Positions 1 through 6,432 of a stretch of DNA of 12,737 nucleotides are shown piece after piece. The translations under genes were made by a program, and so were the position numbers. The stretch spans positions 1-12,737 of the forward strand of contig DAHU01000086.1 in NCBI GenBank assembly GCA_002495945.1, in the 5' to 3' direction. Position 1 is the stretch's first letter. The number at the start of each line of letters is the position of its first letter. The notes below the pieces were generated by a model. It did not search any database. It saw nothing but the letters and a program-made list of their open reading frames with translations, and was not told the DNA's origin. The stretch is from Euryarchaeota archaeon UBA13 (lineage in GTDB: Archaea > Thermoplasmatota > Poseidoniia > Poseidoniales > Poseidoniaceae).

Positions 1-3000
1 CCATTCATAGCCAGAATCATCAGTAGATGTTGCTGCTGTTTCCTTATTTGGTGTAGTTGATGTTTCATCGATTGGCGGTATTTCTTTACCTTCATTTTCG
101 ACAAGATTGGTCTGGTCATAGCCAATTTCGGTTTCATCATAGGTTGCATTCTCAAATTTATCATCTAGCTCTGCACGTAGTCTTTCAAGTCTAATTCCCT
201 GATGTGGGCCAAGCATTCTAAGCATCAATGAGTATTCCCATCTAAGTGCTACTTGTTCTAATTCATCGCGTGATGTTGCCTCTTTGAGTAATTCTTCATA
301 TCTTTGACAGCGTCCATTTCGGGTAGCAAAGCCAAAACTAATCCAAGCAAATAGTGGAACACCACCAAAGATTCCGATTAAATCCCAAGCACCAAGTCCA
401 ACGGCAGTACCTGGTATTACAATTTCAAAACTGTCCACTGGTTTGCTGCTATTAGATAGTGGATCAGTGTTTAACCTTTCTTCATCAGCATCAGTCCAGC
501 CATCGCCATCATCATCTGAATCGCCATTGTTACCGATTCCGTCTCCATCAGTATCAACACATTCTTGGCCGTTTTCGGGAAATGCATCTATTTCATCAAG
601 ACAGCCATCTGCGTCTAGGTCACCTGGACTTGCAAGTTTGGGCAGAATATCAATAGAATCATTGAAACCATCATTGTCAAAGTCGTTGAGGAATGGGTCG
701 GCATTAGTTCCAGTTTGATTATCTCCCAGTCCATCTTCATCAGCATCTTCCCATTGCGTTGGGTTGTCTGGGAACAAATCATACAGTCTACCTTGAGGAT
801 TATCGCCATAACCATCACCATCTCGGTCAGCCCACTGGGTTGCATCAGTAATGAAGATATCAGGATTATTTCCTAATGGATTATCACCATAACCGTCACC
901 ATCAATATCGCTCCATTGGGTGGGGTCATCTGGGAATTTATCAGCACCAATACCCATAGGATTATCGCCCATTCCATCACCATCTCTGTCTTCAATTTGG
1001 GTTGGGTCATACGGGAATAAGTCGGCATTATCGCCTAAACCATCGCCATCAGAATCTTTCCATTCATTCGGGTCATTAGGAAATACATCGCCTCGATTAC
1101 CATCGATATTATCGCCATAACCATCACCATCAGAATCGACTTGTTGTGTCGCGTCGTTAGGGAATGCATCATCTTCATCGGCAGTAGCATCTTGGTCAGA
1201 ATCACGCCATCTCGTAGGGTCATCAGGGAACCAGTCACCTTGCGTACCATACGGATTATCACCATGGCCATCACCATCAGTATCATTCCACTGAGTGCCG
1301 TCTGAAGGAAATAAATCAACATCGGTTGCTTCTTCAGAGTCATTGTCACCATAGCCATCACCATCTCTATCAAGCCACTGAGTTGGGTTTTCAGGCAAAG
1401 CATCACCATTATCGCTCCAACCATCATTATCAGTATCTCTACAACCGAATCTGTCTAGTGTAGAGGTTCCAGCACTCTTTGGACATGCATCACCTTGGAA
1501 ACCATTCAACTCATCGCCATAACCATCTCTGTCAGTGTCCTTCCATTGACTCGATTCATTAGCGTATTCATCTTCAAAATCTGCCCAACCATCAAAGTCT
1601 AAATCTTCGCAACCAAAAGTAGAGTTTCGGTTTGATGTTCCATAAGTTCGAGGACAATCATCGCCTAAATTGCCTTCGGTATTATCGCCATAACCATCTT
1701 GATCTGAATCTAGTTGTTGAGTTGAATCTTGAGGGAATTTGTCACCTTGGTCTGAATATCCATCGCCATCAGAATCAACACATCCAAAGACGTCCCAAGT
1801 TGAATTACCATAGACGATTGGGCAGCCATCTAGTTCATCGAACCATGGGTCACCATCATCATTATCGTCATACTTATTGGCTATTCCATCGCCATCGGTA
1901 TCAGATAGAACCTGTAGTTGGTATGTTCCGTTATAGTATACTAAGCCATTACCGATTGAGAAATTCCAGTTAATTTGATTGGTATATTGAGGCGTTCCAG
2001 AAATGATGAAAGTCGAATTATTGAAAGTAAGTCCATTTGGTAAATCAATGTTATATTGATAATCATTTGACGGGAAATCTTCCACTCTTTGACTCCTTAG
2101 AGTTAAATTGACCAATATATTTTCAGTGAGTTCTGATAATCTTGCAGGACTATTGATACTGTTCAATCTATTTGAAATTAAATTTTTGTCTTGGTCATCA
2201 GTTATGCCAAGTTGGAACCTAGAACCTGAACCAAAACAATCAATAGAACTGTCAGCAAACAAAACACAAGTGTGGTGTATGCCGACTTTAACAGACTTTA
2301 ATATTCGTCCAGGCGGTATTTCTATTTCTGTTGGAATTAAACGGTTTACAAAATCACCTGTTCCAAGACTCCCATAATTATTTGCTCCCCAACACTTTAA
2401 CGAATCATCATCCAATATTGCACATACATGTCGGTAATTTGTGTCAATTGATTTCACAGTTCTTCCCATGCCCAAGTCTACATATTGCGGTGTTGATTCA
2501 TCTCTTGTCGAGTTTATCCCTAATGTGCCATACTGGTTTTCGCCCCAGCAGTTAACAGAATAATTATCCAATACTACGCATGAAAAACCCTGACCCGATA
2601 CTATTGAGATTGGAGTTCGATTACCAAAATAATATCTATTTCCCGTCGAACTTCCGATGGGATGCATTCCCCAACATATTACTGAATCGTCATTTAGAAT
2701 CGCACATGTATGAGCATCGCCAGCAGAAATACTAATGACATTTAGCCCAGAAGGTACCACAGTAATGTTTTCTGGCTCATCAATTATGTAACCACTATGA
2801 AATCCTTGCCCATTTCTGCCTTGCGAACCTAAACCCCAGCATGAAACATAATCATTGTCTAGTAAAGCACATGAATGACTACCACCTACTGATATTTCTG
2901 TCGCAGTTCTGCCCATGCCAAGATCTAGCAATGTCGGTCCAAAAGCACCAGCAGTTACACCATTGCCAAGTCTTCCGTTATGAGCATCACCCCAACAGAA

Positions 3001-3381
3001 TACACTTCCAGTACCAGATATTGCACAAGCATGTGCAGTCCAAGAACTATGTTTGACCAAATAATCAGCTCCAAAATTAATCAATACCGGAAAATGAGTA
3101 TCTGAACTTTGGCTCGAGCCAAGTATTGAATTCCCTCCTTCGCCCCAGCAATAAAACTCGTAATCAGAATTAAGGAAGCAAGAGTTGTAACCACCAACAA
3201 AAACATCAATGATATTTGGTGAATCAATATCGGTTAAAGTGAGAGTAGCATTACTTTTTTGTGTTGATTTGGCAGTTAAATCGTCATTTAATGAATCAAT
3301 ATCGTAATTATTACTGTTGAGATTGGATAATGACTGGCCTAGCAAAATCAAAATTAATAGTGCTACTATTTGGCTGCGCAT
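1..3381 (-). CDS. Giant secreted RCC1/thrombospondin-type-3 repeat surface protein, membrane anchored (C-terminus cut by window edge)
   Basis: One uninterrupted frame of 1127 codons runs from the ATG at 3381 to the left edge. An in-frame stop just upstream (3394-3396) fixes the start. Order seen: signal peptide (residues 1-20, hydrophobic core VALLILILLG); seven RCC1-like blades with C-W-G signatures near 78, 129, 181, 236, 278, 330 and 382 (the last is CFG); a putative-Ig/cadherin-like segment around 412-492 (GLTFNN...ISGTP); about 19 Asp-rich TSP3 calcium loops of the DxDGDGYGDN type (494-975); one hydrophobic segment (about 985-1018); then a charged, probably helical cytoplasmic tail with GPHQGIRLERLRAEL. 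Most of the chain should be extracellular. TSP3 loops bind calcium and stiffen adhesins, and seven RCC1 blades can close into a propeller. A role in adhesion or particle binding is inferred; the ligand is unknown. The true C-terminus lies outside the window. Confidence 0.93.
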   Translation of the reverse strand, partial: MRSQIVALLILILLGQSLSNLNSNNYDIDSLNDDLTAKSTQKSNATLTLTDIDSPNIIDVFVGGYNSCFLNSDYEFYCWGEGGNSILGSSQSSDTHFPVLINFGADYLVKHSSWTAHACAISGTGSVFCWGDAHNGRLGNGVTAGAFGPTLLDLGMGRTATEISVGGSHSCALLDNDYVSCWGLGSQGRNGQGFHSGYIIDEPENITVVPSGLNVISISAGDAHTCAILNDDSVICWGMHPIGSSTGNRYYFGNRTPISIVSGQGFSCVVLDNYSVNCWGENQYGTLGINSTRDESTPQYVDLGMGRTVKSIDTNYRHVCAILDDDSLKCWGANNYGSLGTGDFVNRLIPTEIEIPPGRILKSVKVGIHHTCVLFADSSIDCFGSGSRFQLGITDDQDKNLISNRLNSINSPARLSELTENILVNLTLRSQRVEDFPSNDYQYNIDLPNGLTFNNSTFIISGTPQYTNQINWNFSIGNGLVYYNGTYQLQVLSDTDGDGIANKYDDNDDGDPWFDELDGCPIVYGNSTWDVFGCVDSDGDGYSDQGDKFPQDSTQQLDSDQDGYGDNTEGNLGDDCPRTYGTSNRNSTFGCEDLDFDGWADFEDEYANESSQWKDTDRDGYGDELNGFQGDACPKSAGTSTLDRFGCRDTDNDGWSDNGDALPENPTQWLDRDGDGYGDNDSEEATDVDLFPSDGTQWNDTDGDGHGDNPYGTQGDWFPDDPTRWRDSDQDATADEDDAFPNDATQQVDSDGDGYGDNIDGNRGDVFPNDPNEWKDSDGDGLGDNADLFPYDPTQIEDRDGDGMGDNPMGIGADKFPDDPTQWSDIDGDGYGDNPLGNNPDIFITDATQWADRDGDGYGDNPQGRLYDLFPDNPTQWEDADEDGLGDNQTGTNADPFLNDFDNDGFNDSIDILPKLASPGDLDADGCLDEIDAFPENGQECVDTDGDGIGNNGDSDDDGDGWTDADEERLNTDPLSNSSKPVDSFEIVIPGTAVGLGAWDLIGIFGGVPLFAWISFGFATRNGRCQRYEELLKEATSRDELEQVALRWEYSLMLRMLGPHQGIRLERLRAELDDKFENATYDETEIGYDQTNLVENEGKEIPPIDETSTTPNKETAATSTDDSGYEW
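457..1902 (-). repeat. Thrombospondin type 3 calcium-binding repeat array (coding)
   Basis: Encodes residues 494-975, with about 19 loops of the form D-x-D-x-D-G-x-x-D. Most are spaced by F-P-x-D-P-T-Q-W linkers, giving a period of about 22-32 residues. On the plus strand the array shows as recurring variants of ATCGCCATAACCATCACC. Three early units carry a CP...GTS...GC insertion. One unit, DSDQDATADE near residue 727, is degenerate and lacks the central glycine. The repetitive codons also open long false reading frames on the opposite strand and in shifted frames. Confidence 0.9.
2197..3204 (-). other. Seven-bladed RCC1-like propeller domain (within the giant surface protein)
   Basis: Encodes residues about 60-395. 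Each repeat of roughly 50 residues carries a buried Cys (H-x-C-A-[IL]-L or similar), then C-W-G about 10 residues later, then a G-x-LG-type turn and a variable loop. The seventh has CFG in place of CWG. Seven is the blade number of classical RCC1 propellers, so the domain looks complete. The paired cysteines in each blade could form disulfides, which would suit an exported protein. Confidence 0.8.
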
Positions 3382-3399
3382 GGTTGGCCATAGTTAGCC

Positions 3400-3412
3400 T
3401 CATATTATGAAT
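3400..3412 (-). promoter_or_regulatory. TATA-like promoter of the giant surface protein
   Basis: On the minus strand, TTCATAATATGAG is centred about 25 nt upstream of the ATG at 3381, and no Shine-Dalgarno sequence lies between. This spacing predicts transcription starting at or very near the start codon (a leaderless mRNA). It is inferred from sequence only. Confidence 0.4.
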
Positions 3413-3453
3413 TACTTGCAGAAAACAGTAGATATTAGGTGACCGATTCCAAA

Positions 3454-3478
3454 TACCATGGTATTTGCAGATAGTATC
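3454..3478 (+). repeat. Intergenic palindromic repeat, copy 1
   Basis: TACCATGGTATTTGCAG is followed by ATAGTATC. The surrounding AAATACCATGGTATTT (3451-3466) is a perfect 16-bp palindrome. It matches copy 2 at 23 of 25 positions. It lies between the start of the giant surface gene and the 3' end of the next gene, both on the minus strand. Confidence 0.8.
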
Positions 3479-3519
3479 CCGGTACGAGCACTTACAATCA
3501 ATCGTTCTACAGTGAGTAA

Positions 3520-4353
3520 TTATTCATTTTCACTCAACCATTTGTTCCATGTGGGCCATATATATCCCCAATCCTCGTCAGAGGTTGGCCCATTAATTGA
3601 GTTGACAAATTTGACTCCAAGTACTGGAATCATTCTTCCACCAAGAGTGATTTTTCCAACAGCAATCTCAGTTCGTTTTGTTGGACCTGTATTCTTTCGC
3701 TGAAATTGTTTTTCCGCGAATAAACATTCGAACATTTTTAGTGGCGCTTTACCATTAAGAAATATCCATTTTGGCATTTTTTTGGTCAGTAAACTTGAGA
3801 TAAAATGCTGATATTGGATTAATGCAGGATGGTTTTCGTAAGCATATTTGAGTAACTCTTCATTGAAGTTCGCCTTGGAAGAGTAGTATGGAATTATATC
3901 CAATTTCAATACATGTTTGTGGAAGGTCATCCTAGCCCCTGCATATTTTCCAGATTTCAACCAAGTTTCTCTATACTTCTCTTTTCCAATGATATTGCCA
4001 AGTCTCGTAAAGTATCGTCCATAATAAGCATCACTAACAAAATAATTTTTTATTTTATTAAGCCAAGGATCTAGATGAGATTGTTCATTATTTTTTTTCC
4101 ATTTTTTTAAACAATCCATGGGAAGTTCAATTTCAGTCTCATAGAACCCTTTCATGTTTGGTCTATATGCTGGATTGATTCCAAACATTGCTATACAATC
4201 ACCTGGAGACATTAATTCTGGATCTCCGACAAATGGATTAGGTGGGACCTCGTTTGCTAATCTAGCATTACCTTTTAGATTGAGTAAGTCGTTCAACTCA
4301 TCGATATCTTTGGTAAAATCACGATTCAAAAACTCATACAGTTGGTCATACAT
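3520..4353 (-). CDS. Hypothetical protein, possible uracil-DNA-glycosylase-superfamily fold
   Basis: The protein has 277 residues from the ATG at 4353. I chose this start because GAGGT (4364-4368) lies 10 nt upstream and the chain then begins with a plausible helix (MYDQLYEFLNRDF). The frame stays open to another ATG at 4419, which would add 22 residues but start inside an intergenic repeat. The segment MFGINPAYRP resembles the Gly-x-N-P motif I of SMUG/UDG-type glycosylases. It is followed by LKLDIIPYYSS and a strand-like WIFLNGKAPLKMF, the order expected for that fold. No clear catalytic His motif is visible, so activity cannot be claimed. The gene is notably A/T- and Lys-rich (KKWKKNN) and sits alone between two repeat copies. 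An accessory DNA-repair or nucleotide-related role is a guess. Confidence 0.75.
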   Translation of the reverse strand: MYDQLYEFLNRDFTKDIDELNDLLNLKGNARLANEVPPNPFVGDPELMSPGDCIAMFGINPAYRPNMKGFYETEIELPMDCLKKWKKNNEQSHLDPWLNKIKNYFVSDAYYGRYFTRLGNIIGKEKYRETWLKSGKYAGARMTFHKHVLKLDIIPYYSSKANFNEELLKYAYENHPALIQYQHFISSLLTKKMPKWIFLNGKAPLKMFECLFAEKQFQRKNTGPTKRTEIAVGKITLGGRMIPVLGVKFVNSINGPTSDEDWGYIWPTWNKWLSENE

Positions 4354-4363
4354 TTTATGTTTA

Positions 4364-4368
4364 ACCTC
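4364..4368 (-). promoter_or_regulatory. Ribosome-binding site deciding the 4353 start
   Basis: GAGGT on the minus strand lies 10 nt before the ATG at 4353, complementary to the archaeal 16S 3' end. A TATA-like AAATTTTATTTG lies about 35-40 nt before the same ATG. Together these favour the shorter reading of the gene. Confidence 0.4.
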
Positions 4369-4413
4369 AACAACTGATGCAAATAAAATTTTTGAATTCC
4401 TATCAAAACATAT

Positions 4414-4438
4414 TACCATGGTATTTGCAGGTTGTATC
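4414..4438 (+). repeat. Intergenic palindromic repeat, copy 2
   Basis: TACCATGGTATTTGCAG is followed by GTTGTATC. It differs from copy 1 only at two positions after GCAG. It lies 960 bp from copy 1 in the same orientation, between the divergent starts at 4353 and 4501. Confidence 0.8.
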
Positions 4439-4500
4439 TTAGTTACCTTAAGCTAAGTAATCGGAAAGAGATAAATGCATATGCTAGATGGATATTTACG

Positions 4501-4773
4501 ATGGCAAATACAAGTATGTTAGTTGTGGGGGGTGTCTTCGTCATCGGTGGAATACTTACAATTCCAGTAGTGATAGGATTATTTTGCACACCACTTGGAT
4601 GCCTATTGATGTTAATTGGTCTCGTAATGTCTAATCCAACATCTTCCTCAGTAATTATTTCCCAACAACCACAACAGAATGTTGGATATGTCGTAGTGGG
4701 ATATAATCAATACGGTCAACCTGTATATGCACCCACAACTCAAATGCAAACACAATACTATTCAGAGAAGTAA
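4501..4773 (+). CDS. Small membrane protein with Gln/Tyr-rich tail
   Basis: The protein has 90 residues from the ATG at 4501. A longer frame from a TTG at 4432 is open, but it would start inside a repeat copy. Residues about 5-45 are hydrophobic and Gly-rich (VVGGVFVIGGILTIPVVIGL, then CTPLGCLLMLIGLVM). They fit one long or two short membrane helices with a turn at FCTPLGC. The rest is polar and low in complexity, with QQPQQN, VVVGYNQYGQPVY and a final TQMQTQYYSEK. Such tails often end small archaeal and bacterial membrane proteins of unknown role. ATAAATGCATATG (4471-4483) lies about 25 nt upstream and could be the TATA element of a leaderless mRNA. I do not recognise a family. It is the only plus-strand gene of this block. 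Confidence 0.7.
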   Translation: MANTSMLVVGGVFVIGGILTIPVVIGLFCTPLGCLLMLIGLVMSNPTSSSVIISQQPQQNVGYVVVGYNQYGQPVYAPTTQMQTQYYSEK

Positions 4774-4823
4774 CCTAAAAAGACAAGGCAAGAAGTCTCC
4801 GCATTCATATTAGTTTATTCAAT

Positions 4824-4849
4824 TACCATGGTTTTTTGCAGATGGTATT
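4824..4849 (+). repeat. Intergenic palindromic repeat, copy 3
   Basis: TACCATGGTTTTTTGCAG is followed by ATGGTATT. It is the same element as copies 1 and 2 with one extra T and an A-to-T change in the right palindrome arm. It lies between two converging gene ends (4773 plus, 4886 minus), where no promoter or start site is expected. Its T-run could help terminate the plus-strand transcript. Confidence 0.75.
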
Positions 4850-4885
4850 CATTTACGATTACTATATCAGTTGTTCTATAGAAAT

Positions 4886-5335
4886 TTAGTTTAGCCAAAT
4901 ATCATTTGGATCTAGCAACAATTTTTCCGTGTGCCAACCAGAAAAGTGTATAGTCGGAGCAGGTAAATCGATACCTTGAACTTTACAATCTGTGAAGAAT
5001 TTGATAAGTGAAACAAAGTCTCCAACTGGCAAAGGGTCATTCACCGCATCGTTAGGAGTTAGCGACCAAAACAATTCGGGAACATATCCGCCAATCATGC
5101 TAGATATACCTACCATTTTTGATTCTGCTAAATTCACTTCTGAATCTTGTATGCCCATTAACCAAACTTTGATTCCAGGATATTTCTCTAATGTTGGCCA
5201 AAGTAATTGGATTGCAACCTTCAATTCTCTTCTGTGTTCTTCGTATGCATGAGGATGTACTGATGAGAATGTGTCAGGGATTTCAAAAGCTTCGAGTACA
5301 GTTTCTAAGTTCCAGCCGTATGTTATTGACGCCAT
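4886..5335 (-). CDS. Hypothetical protein (149 aa)
   Basis: I do not recognise a family. The protein starts at the ATG at 5335, with a weak AAGGA shortly upstream and a TATA-like AGTTTAAAC (about 5359-5367) at the usual distance. There is no signal peptide or membrane helix, and the composition is soluble and slightly acidic. It is rich in aromatic and hydrophobic stretches: IQLLWPTLEKYPGIKVWLMG, ISSMIGGYVPELFW and APTIHFSGWHTEKLLL. A strand-rich or mixed alpha/beta single domain is likely. It is transcribed divergently from the alpha/beta hydrolase across a 172-bp gap and flanked at its 3' side by repeat copy 3. Ordinary codon use and the absence of frameshifts support a real gene, but its role is unknown. 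Confidence 0.7.
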   Translation of the reverse strand: MASITYGWNLETVLEAFEIPDTFSSVHPHAYEEHRRELKVAIQLLWPTLEKYPGIKVWLMGIQDSEVNLAESKMVGISSMIGGYVPELFWSLTPNDAVNDPLPVGDFVSLIKFFTDCKVQGIDLPAPTIHFSGWHTEKLLLDPNDIWLN

Positions 5336-5447
5336 TTTTTGTCCTTGTTGGCAACGGTGTTTAAACTAATAGAGAAAATAGCCTGTAATGGCAATTTAAA
5401 TCCGGTAAAATGTATGACCTATGTGAGGCATTGGAATCCACATAAAT

Positions 5448-5486
5448 CGTATCAAATATGTTACCTAAAAAACCACATTTGATATG
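5448..5486. promoter_or_regulatory. Inverted repeat over the hydrolase promoter (candidate operator)
   Basis: TATCAAATATG (5450-5460) is repeated in inverted form as CACATTTGATA (5474-5484). Eleven pairs form with one A/C mismatch, around a 13-nt centre. The right arm includes TTTGATAT (5478-5485), which lies about 26 nt before the ATG at 5508 and is the best TATA candidate. An operator for a dimeric regulator would fit; a chance AT-rich repeat cannot be excluded. Confidence 0.35.
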
Positions 5487-5507
5487 ATGTAATTCATAGC
5501 GGTGATT

Positions 5508-6386
5508 ATGGTTGAGAGATTCACGGTACAATCTCGCTCCCCATTTGAGATCTACCACATACTGACAAATCTCGAGAATTCGCCAACAACCGAGGTTGAA
5601 TCTGAGCTCTTTCTTCCCAAAGGCGAGGGTCCGTTTGGATGCATTATTGCACTGCATGGGAGTTTAGGATGGGGACAACATCACCAAGACCACATCAATG
5701 AATGGCTTGAGTCAGGGCTCGCAGTTTGCAAGGTGAATTCATTTGCTGCGAGGTCGATAGATTCTACTGTCAACGATCAACTCTCAGTTACTCATTCAAT
5801 GATGCTTGTCGACGCGTTCTCGGTTCGTCATAAATTGGCAGAAAATCCTTCAATTGCCAAAATAGGTATCGCCGGTTGGAGCCTTGGAGGTACTGTGGCT
5901 TTGTATTCAGCCTGGCAGCCGATCATAGAGAAACTCGGAACTCCATTTGATGCTCATTTGCCATTTTATCCTGCTGCTCATCTTCGTCCCGATGTGCAAA
6001 GTTGGGTGGAATCTCCAATTTTGATTCTTCATGGCGAGGCAGACGATTGGACTCCACTTCATTTTGTTGAGGGTCTTATGCCCCAATTACCAAATGCGAG
6101 ATTACATGTTTATCCGAAAGCTCATCACTCATTTGATAGTGAGAAGGAATTTACTTACCTCCCCAAAGCTGTCCATATAAAGAGACGTACAGTGAAAATT
6201 GCCAAGAACGGCTACATGTCAGGCAAATTATTCCCCGGCCTACATCTTCCTTTGAACCAACGCTGGCAAAGGCGCTGGATAATTCGCATATTGCGAAATA
6301 GGGGTGCTCACGTTCAAGGTAACCAAGTTGCCAGAGAGGATTCCTTGGTAAGGGCTAGAAAATTCTTCAATGATAACCTGAATTAG
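5508..6386 (+). CDS. Dienelactone-hydrolase-like alpha/beta hydrolase
   Basis: The protein has 292 residues from the ATG at 5508. A GTG two codons earlier (5502) is also in frame, but the TATA spacing favours the ATG. It is an alpha/beta-hydrolase of the dienelactone hydrolase type. It shows the oxyanion-side motif IIALHGSLGWG, the nucleophile elbow G-W-S-L-G-G (Ser125), the acid in HGEADDWTP (Asp179) and the base in KAHHSFD (His207). The catalytic triad is therefore complete. The family hydrolyses ester or lactone bonds in small molecules; the substrate here is unknown. No signal peptide or membrane helix is seen, so it is probably cytoplasmic. After the hydrolase core, about 70 residues form a strongly basic tail (HIKRRTVKIAKN, QRWQRRWIIRILRNRG) that is longer than usual for the family. 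It converges with the SelO gene across a 46-bp gap. Confidence 0.88.
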   Translation: MVERFTVQSRSPFEIYHILTNLENSPTTEVESELFLPKGEGPFGCIIALHGSLGWGQHHQDHINEWLESGLAVCKVNSFAARSIDSTVNDQLSVTHSMMLVDAFSVRHKLAENPSIAKIGIAGWSLGGTVALYSAWQPIIEKLGTPFDAHLPFYPAAHLRPDVQSWVESPILILHGEADDWTPLHFVEGLMPQLPNARLHVYPKAHHSFDSEKEFTYLPKAVHIKRRTVKIAKNGYMSGKLFPGLHLPLNQRWQRRWIIRILRNRGAHVQGNQVAREDSLVRARKFFNDNLN

Positions 6387-6432
6387 CAGGTTTAGATTGG
6401 TCTTAGTTTAGCGATTGTTCTGTTGACATCAA

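Noticed and set aside
443..1973. Several open frames on the plus strand and in shifted minus frames across the calcium-repeat region (for example 443-718, 1035-1427 and 1632-1973)
   Set aside because: They are by-products of the repetitive Asp/Gly codons. Their low-complexity products (runs of Met/Ile/Val or His) have no starts, ribosome sites or motifs, and the single 1127-codon frame explains the DNA.
3412..3459. Micro-ORF starting in repeat copy 1 on the minus strand (ATG GTA..., 15 codons)
   Set aside because: All three copies read ATG-GTA on the minus strand, but copies 1 and 3 stop after 15 and 4 codons and share no peptide. It is more simply a result of the CCATGG palindrome.
3454..4849. 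Integron attC sites
   Set aside because: The repeats lack GTTRRRY/RYYYAAC ends and the paired-arm length of attC, and no integrase is in the window.
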